A stretch of DNA of 64,000 bases, taken from assembly GCA_033296885.1 (NCBI GenBank), contig MU863920.1, forward strand, positions 186,001 through 250,000, written 5' to 3'. Source of the DNA: Triangularia verruculosa. Its lineage: Eukaryota; Ascomycota; Sordariomycetes; Sordariales; Podosporaceae. Under the pieces are notes generated by a model. It searched no databases, had not been told where the DNA came from, and was given only the letters and a program-made list of their open reading frames with translations. Numbering within the stretch: position 1 is the first letter of the stretch; the number at the start of each line of letters is the position of its first letter. This document shows positions 11,075 through 24,426 of the stretch, in pieces. The position numbers and the translations under genes were made by a program.

Positions 11075-11797
11075 AGGAATAGGGGTAATAGGGGGGAGGG
11101 AATGATAATGGGAATCGACTTTCTTTTGTTGCAAGCAGACTGCGGGATTTACCACATACTTCTAACATTCATTTGATATACGATATCTGCGCATTTAATC
11201 ACTCTTATTTCTATGCGGTGTTTTCCAAAAAACCAAAATCACTTTAGCTAATACATATCTAAAGTGTTCATTGTGCGGTTGAAAGCGCCATGTTCTAATC
11301 CCCTGGAGCTCACCAGTCTGCTGTGTTGGGTGTAAGCCAGAGCCTGTGCCAGCTGTGGCCTGTTAGCGGGTCCAATAATACCAAAACTGATTGCTCCTAC
11401 GGCAACTCATACCCGCCGTGCCGCATTGGTGCGCAAGCTGACGACCTCGCCAAACGAGAAGGGATGTTAACAAGCCTTCCTTCTTGAATATGCTCCGATG
11501 CAGTTATAGTCCGATCCCTGTTAGTGACCTCTGGCATGCACAACGCACTCTGGTTCGGTCTTTTGTTCCCACATGCTCCATGCATGAGCAAATAATACGC
11601 TACCTTAGGTATCTTACTCGCACAGCCGATGGCCACCTAAAGAGGCGTCTGCAAGCCTCAAGGAGTTAAATGCACCTCCTGTCGAATTTTGTAACATGTA
11701 AACTGTTCATGTTGCAATATTGCACATTTGAATCTACCCACAGAAAACAATCTTCCTGCTGGTTTCACACATTGCCTTAACATCACGTTCGCCAAAG
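11075..11797. other. Gene-free spacer between Hod-like and aminotransferase genes
   Basis: About 0.72 kb, AT-rich in its first third (11,140-11,280), with only short unconvincing ORFs. It holds the 3' UTR of the upstream gene and the promoter of the aminotransferase. No repeat or RNA gene recognised. Confidence 0.5.
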
Positions 11798-13009
11798 ATG
11801 GCATTCCCACCCAAAGCCCGCGAAGACATCGGTAAGACCCTCCACTCCCTCCCCCCGTCACCATTAATTCCCCAAACATACTGACTAACAACACAGACTG
11901 GACCTCCCCAGCCATGGCCCTCACCCAACCAAACGGCCACATCCAATCCCGCTGGTCCAAAAAAACAGGCCAGTGGTCCGCCCCGGAATTCATCACAGAC
12001 CCTTACCTCAAAGTCCACGGCCTCGCCACCGTCTTCCACTACGGCCAAGAGATCTACGAGGGCATGAAAGCCTTCCGCGGACCCGACAACCAAGTCCACA
12101 TCCTCCGCCCAAAGCAACACGCCGCCCGCCTCAACCAATCAGCCGAGCTCGTCTCCATCCAGCCCGTCCCCGAATCGCACTTCCTCCAATGCGTCAAACT
12201 AGCCGTCGCGATGAACGCTGATCTTGTCCCCCCTCACGGCACCAATGCCATGCTATACGTCCGGCCGTTCGTCTTTGGGTCTGGGCCGTGGTTCCAGCTC
12301 AGTCCCACGGACGAGTACCTCCTCTGCGTGTTTGTAGCCCCTACCCTGGCGCTGCATGGCGTGAAACCCATTGATGCGTTGATTCTGGATGAGTTTGATC
12401 GTGCTGCGCCGAGGGGGGTCGGGGCGGGCAAGGTGGGTGGGAATTACGCGCCTGTTATGCGGTGGAGTGAGAAGGCCAAGGCGGAGGGGTTTCCGATTAC
12501 GCTGCATTTGGATAGTCAGACGAGGAGTGAGATTGAGGAGTTTTCTACTTCTGGGTTTGTGGGTATTTATGACGGTGGAAATGGAAGGGTCAGGTTGGTT
12601 GTGCCGGATAGCAAGAATATTGTGCCGAGTATCACGAGTGAGAGTATTCAGGAGCTGGCGAGGAGTTTGGGGTGGGCGGTGGAGAAGAGGGCGGTATGTT
12701 AAACTCCATTTTGATCCCGCCGTGAGGTTGATGTTTGGCTGACAGTGAGTCCAGATCAAATATGAGGAGTTGCCGCGCTTTTCCGAGGTGTTGGCCTGTG
12801 GAACGGGGGTGACGATGGTGCCTATCAAGTCGATTACTAGGAAGAGTACTGGGGATCGGTTCGTTTACCAAGATGATGGCAGTGAGCCGGGGCCTGTTGT
12901 CAAGCTCCTCTCTAGTCTGATTGATGATATCTACAAAGGTAAGACGGAGGATAGGTTTAGGTGGCTGGCCAGAGTTGGTGAGCCCACTGGAGTGAATGGA
13001 CACGCTTGA
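11798..13009 (+). CDS. Branched-chain amino acid aminotransferase (class IV PLP)
   Basis: Three exons (11798-11831, 11897-12693, 12755-13009) encode about 361 aa. The fold-type IV signature is complete: FHYGQEIYEGMKAFRG, RPKQHAARL, a PLP-binding Lys in GAGKVGGNYAP near residue 177, then IEEFSTSGFVGI and GTGVTMVPI. The enzyme interconverts branched-chain 2-keto acids and amino acids. There is no obvious mitochondrial presequence, so a cytosolic place is likely. Next to an HR-PKS and NRPS, a dedicated copy suggests it aminates a 2-keto acid for the NRPS, as the aminotransferases of the cyclosporin and aspercryptin clusters are proposed to do. That link is inference; it might simply raise Val/Leu/Ile supply. 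Confidence 0.93.
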
Positions 13010-13458
13010 CAGGTTTGTCATCTGGGCACGGACAAATCTGGGTCAGAAGCCCGGAGTTAGGTAGTCACTAGCCCACACAGAAAAGTATTCATTTTATCGC
13101 GATACAATGTTCTCTTCTTCCGCGAGTCAATTGATGTTTATCACGGAACACCACAGTTACCTTGCTGGGGGCGATATTCATACAGGGCATAACAAAGCAG
13201 TAGACAGGTACATACGGTACCTTGCATGACTAAAAGAAGGAAGGAAAAAAAGGAATAGGCGTGACATTTTAGAACTAACTGCTTTCAAGCATCAGGTGTT
13301 GATGTCTACCTATTTGCCCGCCAAACAAACAATGCATCAAGTGTCACTTTATACAGAGTCAGATCTGGTTACACACTCTCTGCTTTTGATCTACTTCATT
13401 GCCCTAAATCTCTAGGCAGATAGGTACCTAGCTACAACGAAAATCACCCTCCAAGCCG
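13010..13458. other. Convergent 3' region between aminotransferase and second P450
   Basis: About 450 bp between two converging stop codons, AT-richer than the genes. A perfect TAGGTACCTA palindrome sits at 13421-13430, 29 bp beyond the P450 stop. No ORF of note and no clear terminator structure. Confidence 0.5.
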
Positions 13459-15219
13459 CTAAACCCTCGGCTTAAACCTCAACACCGGCCCGGTCCTCGA
13501 ACTAGTAATATGCTCCCTCAATTCATACTCCCTCGTCTCCCCCTCCCGCTCCACCTCCCACCACTCCTCCCCCTGCCCCTCCCTCCTAACATCAAAATCC
13601 CTCAACAACACCGCCAGCGCCAGCATCATCTGCGCAATAGCCAACGGCTTCCCAACACAGCTCCTCGGCCCCATGTTAAACGGCACATAGGCCCTCTTCT
13701 TCTCCTTACCCTTCTCCGCATTCGCTGCACCATCACCATCACCCGCCGACCGCAGCCAGCGCTCAGGCAAATACCTAAACGGCTCCTCCCAGTATCCCTC
13801 ATGATGATGCATCGCATAAACCGGCACCCCAACTTCACACCCTTGTGGAAAAAACTCCCCATCAATCCTCGCGCCCCCAATATCAACCTCCCGCCACGGC
13901 GCACTCCCCCCCGGAGGCGACAGCCTCAACGCCTCATCAATACACGCCCGTAAAAAGACACACCCATTCAGCTTCGGTCCCAAGCCTATCTCCTCACTCC
14001 CACCCCCAAACACACCCCTGACCTCCTCACACGCCCGCTTGTAGCACCGTGGGGATCCAGTCAGGTAATACACCGTAGCCGCTAGCGTCGTGGCAGTTGT
14101 ATCACTCCCCGCAACAACAAACGTCGCTGTCTCGGTGCTAAGCTCGGTATCGCTCAACGGCTCCCCCGTGTCAGGGTCACGGCACTGCTGCAGAAAGGAA
14201 AAAATGTCTTTTGTGCCCGTGTTGCTTGCTTCTAGCCTTGTGCGAAGGAGTTTGTAGAGGAACTTGCCGAACGTCCAGGCGGCGATGGCCGAGGAGAGGA
14301 AGAGCCGGCGGTCGAGGTTGAGGGTTGTCAGCTCGAGGGCCTGGGAGATGACGCCGAGGCGGAGGTTGGCGGATTCGATGGCGGTGACGATGTAGCGGTA
14401 CTTGGGGGAGGTGGTGAGGTCGTAGTCGGCGTCGAAGGCGACGGCGGTCATGGTGTCGAAGGTTAGGTAGTTGACTTCAAAGGGGGGTTAGTTATGGACA
14501 GTAACGTGATGGAGAAGGGGGGGGGGGCATACACTGAACGGCCATGTCCCAGGGATCAGTCCACTTGCTGCCAGGTGAGTTGTGACTGCGGATGACATCG
14601 TAGAACCGGTCGATCCTAGACCGGATAGCAGGCTCAAACAGCCGGAGTCCGGCTTCGGAAAAGGCCTGGCTGATGACACGGCGACGACGGGCGTGAAGCG
14701 TCTTGTCGGTGAGTGTCAAGGTGTTGGGCGCGTTTGCGGCGAGGACCTTGTAGCCGTCAAACTTTTTGACGTTGTTGCCGTGGGCGTGAATGGCTATTTT
14801 CGCATTTCAGTTAGATCTTCTCACCAGTATGTCTCAGACCCACACAGAAGGCTTACTGTTTAGGGCGTTTGCAGTGTTGATCGTGACTCTGTTTGGAGCA
14901 TACCGAACCCGATCACCGTATTTCAGGTGGCATTGGTACATGTCCTTGTGGATGTCGCCCTTCCATGAGTGATAGGCGGCGTAGAGGTTTGTGAACTTGG
15001 CCAGGAATGGCCCGGGGTACTTGGCGAGAGGGTGGAAGAACCAGCGGTAGACGATGGTGTAGAACAGCTAGGTAGAGAGCCGGGTTAGCATCCTCTTCTT
15101 TTGTTCATAGACAGACTTTCGTTGAGGAGATCGTCATCGCGTACCCAAATGGCAGTGCCAGCAAGCAAGCCTACCAGTGACACAGAAAGGACACGAGTGA
15201 TTTTGTTCAAGAGCTCCAT
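13459..15219 (-). CDS. Cytochrome P450 monooxygenase (second cluster P450)
   Basis: Four exons (15219-15145, 15067-14857, 14793-14533, 14474-13459) give about 520 aa. The first exon is a hydrophobic anchor (VSLVGLLAGTAIW), followed by the hinge HPLAKYPGPFLAK. The I-helix AGSDTT is canonical, ExxR is DEALRLSPP, PERW is present, and the heme loop is FNMGPRSCVGKPLA. Only small C-terminal gaps differ from family length. The exon 3/4 junction restores AVQFNYLTFDTM, a conserved block. It is an ER monooxygenase expected to oxidise a cluster intermediate; position and substrate are unknown. An 11-base run of G lies inside intron 3 near 14517-14527. Confidence 0.92.
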
Positions 15220-16501
15220 TTTGCTAGTATCAATGGTCAATTGGTGCCAAAAAATCAGACTCTGTAAGAATTTGCTGCAAAGTGTAGCAGGACAAATACT
15301 AGAGACACTGGAATGCGCATGTGAGAGCCATGCTCGATCTCATGAGAATAACAATAGAAAGAATCCACAGCCCTTAGCCCCTCGCCCCATCATCAGCCTA
15401 CAGTGAGCGACAACCCAGCAGCAAATCTCACCACATTCTAGAATCCTACATGGGCAGAGCCTCGTTCGACCCATCCCACCCTTCTAGAATCTCGCTTCCC
15501 GGCAAGTATCCGGGGCCTGTCAAAATGGACACTGCTGTGCCCCAGGCTGGTGTGGGGGAGGCAGGGAATGTCAGCATAATAATCTCCGAAGGATTCACTT
15601 CTTGACCGCCACGAAATAGCGGCTCGGCGATTATGTCTCAGCACGCCTTGTATGAAAGTGCTTCTGTGGTACTTTTGTCACCGTCGGCCGTCTTTGTGCA
15701 CCCCGGGGGTCTCACCCCTTGCATTCCGGCCAATAAACATTGCAGAGCCATACCATTACGCCGCAGGAAGCTTATTTCGAAAACACGTGGCTGACATCTG
15801 GGATCTTCCCGCCGTGCATGTGCATGATGGACTTGGAACCCTGCAGCTGGAGGAGTTCCGGGCCCAAAGACGCGTCCATGCAGCCTTGTCAGAAACTTTC
15901 GAGTTGCCAAGCCTTGGGTGCTTGCAGGACGTAGGAAAGCACTTCGCTTCTTCTCATTGGGAGCTGACAGCAGGTTCGTCAACCAATGAATGCCATTCTG
16001 GGCTCCTTGTGGATTCGGGAATGGAAGATGCGATGGAGTAACCTCTCGATATTGTAGGCGAGTAGTCACATTGGACGGCGAAGCCGTACTTGCGCGGTCA
16101 TGCTGTCTTGTCTTAGACAGTTAGAGGGACAGACAAGCCGCCGGCTGCGTGGCTAATGTCTCCAGGAGGGCGGTCCTTTGGTGAGACATGTAGGGTATTG
16201 ATAAACCTATCTTCGCCCGGTCCCTCAGCCGCCTTGAGATTGTTTCCCAGCCCACAGAGATATCACTTTCCTTGCTCTGCACCGTGGTTCTGACAACTTA
16301 AGCCAAGTTCAACATCTCGGCAGGACAATACTTGAGCCTTTCCCCCCGATCCACGCAACATCCCACCAGGTAAAATACCCGTTCTTGCTTTTCCATAGCT
16401 TGATGTCCTTTGCCTCTCCGTGACTCCCAAACTGACACCTTCACAAACAGCCTGTCACCACACGAAGATCCTGTGACGTTACCCCCAAAAACTACAGCAA
16501 C
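15220..16501. promoter_or_regulatory. Intergenic region upstream of the HR-PKS and second P450
   Basis: About 1.28 kb between divergent starts. Overlapping frames of 129 aa (15652-16041, +) and 143 aa (15638-16069, -) cover the same bases, and neither resembles a known protein. The last 250 bp are pyrimidine-rich, as fungal leaders often are. It holds the promoters of both genes. Confidence 0.5.
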
Positions 16502-19500
16502 ATGGGCTCCATTCCAGTCGAACCCCCCGCGGCTCAGCCTCTCAACCCCAGCATGCTAGAGGCATCCTCCGCCCCCTTTGAGCCCATCGCCATCATCGGC
16601 ATGGCAATGCGCCTCCCCGGCCGCGTCCGCAACGGCAACGACTTCTGGAACCTCCTCACCCAAAAGAAATCCGGACTTTGTGACGTCCCCAAAGACCGCT
16701 TCAACATCGACGGCTTCCACCACCCCGCCGGCAAGCCCGGGACCATCCCCCAGAACAAGGCCTACTACCTCGAGGATGTCCAACTCACCGAGTTTGACAC
16801 GTCCGTGTTCCCCATCGGAAAGAAGGAGCTCGAACGGCTCGACCCTGCCCAACGCCAGCTGCTGCAGGTGGCGTACGAGTGCATGGAAGATGCTGGTGTT
16901 AGCAAGTGGAGGGGATCCAACACGGGTTGCTTCGTGGGCACATATGGTGAGGACTGGCTTGACATCAACGCCAAGGAAACACAGCATCGCGGTGGTTACC
17001 GTGGTACTGCCTGGGGAGATTTTGTTCTGGGCAACAGGGTTTCGTATGAGTTTGACCTTCAAGGGCCGAGTATGACTGTCAAGACGGCATGCTCGTCTTC
17101 GCTTGTCTGTCTGGACCTGGCCTGCCAGGCCATCCGCGGGGGCGAGTGTGATGGCGCTCTTGTCGGAGGAACAAGTCTGATGTTTTCCCCTTCAGCCTGG
17201 CAAACGCTACACGACCAGGGCTTGTTGTCGCCAACAGGAACGTGCAGGACGTTTGACGCCGCTGCCAATGGATACACCCGTGGTGAGGCCATCAATATGA
17301 TCTACATCAAGCGACTTAGCAGCGCATTGCGTGATGGAGACAACATCCGCGCCGTCATCCGTGGAACGGGCGTCAACTGTGACGGCCGCACCCAGGGCAT
17401 GACAACGCCGAGCTCGACAGCACAGGCAGCACTCATCCGGAGGACCTACGAGACTGCTGGAATTCGGAATCTCGACGAGACTGCCATTGTGGAGTGCCAC
17501 GGCACAGGTACTCCCGTCGGCGATCCAATCGAAGCAGAGGCAGTTGCCCAGTGTTTCGGTAAGAGCGGCGTTATCATGACCGGTGTCAAGCCAAACGTCG
17601 GTCATGCTGAGGGAGCCGCTGGTATCACCAGCATCATCAAGTGCGTCCTCGCCCTCGAGCACAACCAAGTGCCACCCAACATCAACTTTGAGGTCCCCAA
17701 CCCCAAGATCCGGTTTGAGGAGTGCAAGCTTCATGTACCGACCGAGGTGGAGGCCTGGCCACGGGGCCGCGCCGAGCGAGTCAGTGTGAACTCGTTCGGC
17801 ATCGGTGGTGTCAATGCCCACGTTATCCTCGAATCGCTTCGTCAATTTGGTATCAAAACTCCAGGTTACACCGCAAGCACCAACGGCGTGCCGGTAAATG
17901 GCAATGGAAATGGCATCCGTGCCTTCAACGACAGCGACGAACCCTCTCTTCTTCTCTTTTCCGCCTACTCAGCTCCGGCTTTGCAGTCCCAAATTGACGC
18001 CTTCGAGACCTATTCGTCATCCACCAGCGCCACCTTGAAGGATCTGTCTTACACGCTGGCCCACCACCGGGAGCCCAAACCCTACCGCGCATTTGCCGTA
18101 TCATCTGATCTCTCTGCCTCTGCCCTACAGCCGTCAAGTGTGGTCAACACCGACACCAAGACCCGCCCCAAAGTGGCGTGGGTCTTCACCGGCCAGGGTG
18201 CCCAATGGCCAGAGATGGGTGCCGAGCTGATCGAAAGCCACCCCGTGTTCCGTGAGTCCATCAGGAAGTTGGACCGCTTCCTACAGAGCTTGCCTCACCC
18301 TCCTCTCTGGACCGTCGAGGGAGAGCTTCGCAACCTCGAAGGGTCCAGCCGCGTGCACAAAGCCGAGTTTGGCCATCCCCTCACCATCGCCCTGCAAATC
18401 GCCCTGGTGGATGTCCTCAAGTCGTGGGGCATGCAGCCAGACCTGGTTCTGGGCCACAGCTCCGGAGAGATGGCTGCTGCTTACGCCTCTGGCGCCATCA
18501 CAGCCGAGGGTGCCATGGCTGCGGCCGCGTTCAGAGGCACGAGTAACGTAAAGTCAGATCGCAAGGGCGCCATGGCCGCCATTGGACTCGGGCGTGAGGA
18601 GGTCGCGCCGTTCCTTGAACGTGTTCCAGGCGCAGTCATTGCATGTGACAACTCCCAGCTCAGCGTCACGATCGCAGGCGATGTCGAGGCTGTCGACGAG
18701 GTCATTGCCACGCTCAAAGCGGAGCAGCCCAGTGTCTTTGCGCGCAAGCTCCGTGTGGAAAAGGCTTTCCACTCGCACCACATGCGCGAATATGGTGAGG
18801 ACTACGAGGGCCAGATCAGGCCGTGGGTAAAGGCAGTCGAGCCCCAGATCCCCATGTACAGTTCCGTCACTGGCAAACGGCTCACCGGCCACGGCGTGCT
18901 GGAAGCCTCCTACTGGCGCCGCAATATGGAAAGCCCGGTGCTTTTCAACACTGCTTTGCGGTCAGCGTTTCGAGATGTTGACAAGAACGAAAAGCTCATC
19001 TTGTTGGAGGTTGGGCCTCACCCTGCTCTGGCTGGACCGGTTGGGCAGATCCTCAGAGACGTTGGACGCGCTCAAGATGTCCACGTCGGCACCCTGATTC
19101 GAAACAAGGGGTGCAGGGACAGTCTGCTGCAGGCGGCGGGTAAGCTCTTCCAGCAAAACGTACACGTCGACTGGAAGGTCCTCTGCCCTGCTGGAAAGTT
19201 CATCAGAGATGTCCCACGGTATACTTGGCAGCAGGACACCAGCTACTGGTTCGAGCCGAGAGTGGCGCGAGAATGGAGATTCCGTGAGAACCCGCCGCAC
19301 GAGCTGCTCGGAAACCGAGTGTTTGAGACAACGAGCGAGCCGTCCTGGCGAAAGGTTCTCGCACTGGAAGATGCGTCTTGGCTCGAGGGTCACGAAGTCA
19401 ACGGGCAGACAGTCTTGCCCGGTGCCGGCTACATCGCCATGATTGGCGAAGCACTGCGGCAGCTGGACGGAGAGACAACATTCAGTCTACGCAACGTCAG

Positions 19501-22500
19501 AATTGCCGCCGCTAGAGTGCTAGAGATGGACAAGACCGTGGAGCTGGTTACGACCCTCAAGCCCATCATCCTAGATGCGTCCGAAGACTCACCGTGGTAT
19601 ACCTTCACCATCAGCTCGTTTGACGGCACTAGATGGACAAGAAATTGTTCCGGCGAGGCCAGGGCATCAACTGACAAATCGGTCAACCTTCAGACTGATG
19701 CTGGTCCACTCGCACCTTTCCCCCGCAAGGTCACGGCCGATGCCTGGTACAGCACCATGAACCGCGTGGGGCTCAACTACCAGGGCCTCTTCAGGGGACT
19801 TGGTGCCATCTCGTCATCCACCACAGAAAACAAGGCCCTAGCCGAAGTTTCTGTCAACGAAGCCAGTGTCACTGATGGCGGACGCTACTCGATCCACCCA
19901 GCCGTCATTGACCGTTGCTTCCAGGTCTTTACTGTCGCCGCCGCCCGTGGGCTTGCCAAGAACATGACTTCTCTCGTTGTGCCGACATTCATCGGGGAAA
20001 TGATCATCTCCCCCTGCACCCAGGATCTCCAGGTCAAGACCAACCTTGCCGGCAACATGTCACGGGGCGCTTTTGTCGGCGACCTGGCTGCCTACAGCGC
20101 TGGCCAACAAGTGATACACCTCAAGGACTTCCGGACCTCGGCCCTGAGCAGCGGCGACGCTGGCTCACAGGAGGAACACCCGATCATCTCTCAGCTGCAA
20201 TGGCTGCCTCATGCTGACTTTACCGATCTCGCCAAACACATGCATCCTGTTGCACGCACGCCGGTGGAATGGCATCCTCTCGAGGAGCTGATCCTGCTGT
20301 GCTCCATCGATCACCTCGAGCAGCTTCAACTTGTTGATGAGTCCCCTGAGCACCTGTCCAAGTTCTTCGACTGGATGCAGGCTGTGGTGGAGCGGTATCA
20401 AGCTGGCGAGAATCTATTTGTGCCGAAAGAGGCCAATCTGGAAGCCTTGACCCACGAGCAACGACTGGCCCGTATCGATGAGCTTGCCGCTGAAGTTAAC
20501 AGGGGCGAGACTTTCGCTGCTTTCAGCACCGCCATCCACCGGCTGTTCAAGCAGGCCGCCTCGATCGTGAAGGGGGAGACTCATCCTCTGCACGTTCTGC
20601 TCGAAGACAACGTCCTGACTGAGTTTTACAACACTGGTGATGTGCTGGATTACTCGGCCGCCATCCGGCTCATTGGCAACACGACTCCCAGGCTTCGAAT
20701 TCTCGAGGTCGGCGCCGGAACCGGTGGTACCAGTGCCAAAATCTTCAAGGCCTTGAAATCGTCCTATGGCGAGCGCCTCTATGGCAACTATCGGTACACG
20801 GATGTGTCTTCGGGCTTCATGACTGCGGCCCAGAAGCGATTCGCCGCCTATGAAAACATTGAGTATGCAGTCTTGGACGTCAGCAAGGACCCGGTCGAGC
20901 AAGGCTTTGCTCCTGGCACCTTCGACTTGATCATTGGGGCCAATGTCATCCATGCCACACCGTCATTGCCGGTGACTTTGGGACACCTCCACCAGTTACT
21001 CAGCCCCGGTGGAAGGCTATTCTTGTCCGAGTTGTGCCCTGAAACAATGTTTGTCAACTATGTGATGGTAAGTCAATCCGTTCTGCGTATGAATACCCTG
21101 TATTGACACTGCCACTAGGGATTCTTATCTGGCTGGTGGCTTGGTGCCGAAGACAACCGTGCCGAGCAGCCTTGGATCTCCCCTGAGCGCTGGACCAAGG
21201 AGCTTGTGTCGGCTGGTTTCGAGAAGCCAGAAGCCATCGTGCTCGATTATGCCGTCCCCTACCACCAGGCAGCCGGTATTCTCGCTGCCAAGCAGAGTAG
21301 AGAGACGGTGCCTACCCACGTCACACTTCTCGTCCACACTGCCAATGGTCCATACGTGTCAGAAATGCAATCTTCTTTGGTGAGCCGCGGCATTCTTGTT
21401 TCTCTGGTTCAGTTTGGGCCAGAAGCTGCCACCCAGATCCCAGAAGGCAGCGACGTGATTTCGCTTCTGGACCTTCAACAGCCCGTGATCCACGCCATGA
21501 CCGAATCGACCTTTACCTCCTTGATCGCCACTCTCAAGTCTCTCAAAGGGACCATGATCTGGGCGACCCAGGCATCCCAGATCAACTGCTCCGATCCTCG
21601 ATCTTCCATGATTCTCGGTCTGGCAAGAACGGCGCGGAATGACTTGGAGATCAAGCTCTTCACCGTCGAGCTCGATAGTGAGACCTCGCCGGAAGTGGCG
21701 ACCGCTGGGATCACCAAAATTCTCCTCCGGGCCAAGACACCACAGGTCAACTTCCCTGACACGAAGCCCGATTTTGAATACGCCATCTCCAACGGAGAGA
21801 TTCTTGTCCCGCGTCTGCACTGGCAAACCCCCAATCAATCCTTTGCCCAAGACGCAGCGCTCCAAGCTGGCGAGCGTGCTGTTCGCAAGCATATTGACGT
21901 CAAGACCACCGGCCTTTTGCACACCATGCACTGGGTGTCAGCGCCCGTCACGGCTCCGCAAGAAGGCGAGGTTCTCATCCAGCCCAAGGCGGCTGGTCTC
22001 AACTTCCGCGATGTCATGATTGCGCTGGGCATCTTGCCACATAACCCCTCTGAGATGGGCTTTGAGGGCGCTGGTATTGTCAGCGCGGTCGGTAAGGGCG
22101 TGAGACACGTGAAAGAGGGCGATCGCGTGCTGTACATGGGCATGCAATGTTTCAGCACCATGTTGACAATGCCAGCTGGCCTGTGTGTGAAGATTGAGGA
22201 TGACAACATGACCTGGGAGCAGGCGGCAGCGTTACCTGGCGTCTATGCCACAGCACTGATGGCGCTTGTCGACAAGGGGCGGCTAGAGAGGGGCCAGTCA
22301 GTGCTGATTCACTCGGCCTGCGGTGGTGTTGGTCTGGCAGCCATTCAGATCGCCCAATGGATCGGTGCCGAGGTAAGAGCATAATTCCCAGATAAAGGAC
22401 CTAGCGCTGACAGCTTCTCCAGATTTTCTGCACCGTCTCCTCGGAGCAAAAGACACAATACCTGATGGACAACTACGGTATCCCTCGTTCCCACATCTTC

Positions 22501-24147
22501 CATTCTCGTGACGCTTCCTTCCTGCCGGATGTCAAGGCAGCGACCAACAACCGAGGTGTGGACTTGGTCCTCAACTCCCTGTCAGGGGACCTTCTTCATG
22601 CCTCATGGAATTGCGTTGCCGAGTTTGGAACCATGGTCGAGATTGGTAAACGTGACTTTTTGCGGCGCAACAAGCTTCCCATGGAACCGTTCGAGCAGAA
22701 CCGCACCTTCATCGGCCTAGAACTGCGGCTGTTCTCCCAACTGCAGCCCGGCAAGACGGCTGACCTCTTGCGGCGCTGTGTTGATCTCGTCCGCACCAAG
22801 AAAATTGCAGGCCCGGCCATTGACTCTGTGTATCCTGCCGACAAGATTCTAGATGCATACAGGCATATGCAGACGGCCCGTCACATTGGCAAAATCGTTA
22901 TCACCATTCCCGAGGATCCGACTGCGCTGGAGTCTCTGGTGCCCAAGCCTACACCCAAATTCCGTGCCGACCGGAGTTATCTTTTTGCCGGTGGTCTCGG
23001 TGGTCTGGGACGATCCATCGCCACATGGATGGTCGAGCATGGTGCACGAAACCTGATCTTCCTCTCCAGAAGCGCAAAGCTAAGCCCTGAGACCGCCGGG
23101 TTCGTGGAGGAACTCAAGTCTCAGGGTTGCTGGGTGCATCTTGTTGCCGGGAGTGTCTGCGTAGCCGAGGATGTCCAGCGCGCCGTTGACAAGGCACCTG
23201 CCAACAAACCTGTCGCCGGTGTGCTGAATCTCTCCATGGTTTTGCGGGACGTCGGTCTGGGTGACATGTCATATGAGGACTGGAACGTGGCTGTCGAGCC
23301 CAAAGTCAACGGAACCTGGAATCTGCACCAGGCCACCGCCAATCTCGCCGAGAAGCTCGACTTTTTCGTTCTCTTCTCGTCGTACGCTGGCTTCGGCGGC
23401 CACAACGGACAAGCGAACTACGCCGCCGGCAACACCTTCCTTGATGCATTTGTCCAGTACCGGCACAAGGCTGGTCTTGCAGCTTCCGTCATCGACGTGG
23501 GTGTCATGGCCGACGTCGGTTTTGTTGCTCGAGACACCCGCTTGCTTGAGCGCCTAGAGAAAACCGTCATGCGTCCTGTCCGTGAGCAAGAGCTCCTTGA
23601 CACACTGCTGCTGGCCATTGAACGCTCGGCCCCTCCCGCAAAAGACCAGAAGAATGGCGCGGCCCATATCTACCAAAACCCCAGTCAGATCCTCCTCGGT
23701 CTCGTCACCACCATCCCCATCTCATCGCCGCACAACCTTGCTGCTTGGCGCCATGATGCCCGCATGTCGCTGTACTACAACCACGAACGGTCAGACCAGT
23801 CCTCGGCGTCTGCCACTGATGGCAACAGCAGCAAGAGCGCCAGCTTAAAATCGCAGCTCTCCACTGCGACACTGACGGCTGAAGAGAGGACCGAGGTGAT
23901 TGCTAAGGCCATCGCGTCAGCACTGGCCAAATTTTTGATCAAGGACGAGGCGAGTTTACCTCTTGACAAGCCGCTCGAGACGCTGGGAATTGACTCACTT
24001 GTGGCGATGGAGGTGCGGAACTGGATCCGGCAGCAGGTTGGAGTTGAGGTGACGACCATCACCATTGTCCAGAGTCCGGGGCTGCTGCAGCTCGGCGATG
24101 TGGTGAGGAAAGGGATGGAAGACAAGGCGACTGCCGCGAGTGCATAG
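16502..24147 (+). CDS. Highly reducing type I polyketide synthase (KS-AT-DH-MT-ER-KR-ACP)
   Basis: Three exons with introns 21068-21118 and 22373-22422 give about 2514 aa. KS at 25-450 has active-site Cys in TACSSS near 198 and His in ECHGTGTP and KPNVGHAEG. AT has GHSSGE near 653. DH has GHEVNGQTVLPGAGY near 963 and HPAVID near 1133. A C-methyltransferase with the SAM loop LEVGAGTGGT lies near 1400. ER follows from about 1800 (LNFRDVM, GGVGLAAIQ), then KR with GGLGGLGRS near 2126 and an active-site Tyr in NGQANYAAGN, and ACP Ser in LGIDSL near 2462. All domains look intact, so it can make a fully reduced, alpha-methylated chain. There is no thioesterase, reductase or condensation domain at the C-terminus, so release must be in trans. 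Candidates nearby are the Hod-like hydrolase and the NRPS. Confidence 0.97.
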
Positions 24148-24345
24148 ACTTTTCCTTTGTTTTTCCGACTATTGGTAGCTGAGATAGCTGGCTAGGTAGA
24201 GTGAACAGTGAGAAATTCCAGGTTCTTTGTTTGAAAGCTTCAGGGCAATCGTAATTCCGCCAGTCATGTCCGAGACAGTGGGCACTGTGTGAGCGGCACA
24301 GCCGGGACGGGAGAGGGAGGGGCAGCTGCTTTGCGTGACGGTCCT

Positions 24346-24351
24346 CTATAA
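24346..24351 (+). promoter_or_regulatory. TATA box of the MAPEG gene
   Basis: TATAAA in the context CCTCTATAAAGCCG, 76 bp before the ATG at 24427. The 279-bp gap between the PKS stop and this gene holds nothing else I recognise. Confidence 0.5.
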
Positions 24352-24426
24352 AGCCGCCGTGGCCTGACCCTCAAACAAAAATCTTCAAGTTTTCTCTGCC
24401 TGCCTACAAGCTCCCATCGTCTCAAA

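Noticed and set aside
15638..16069. Overlapping ORFs of 143 aa (-) and 129 aa (+) upstream of the PKS
   Set aside because: They occupy the same bases on opposite strands, show no family features, and cross sequence that looks like ordinary promoter DNA.
17207..17845. 212-aa minus-strand ORF inside the PKS ketosynthase
   Set aside because: Shadow of the conserved KS reading frame, which carries all active-site motifs.
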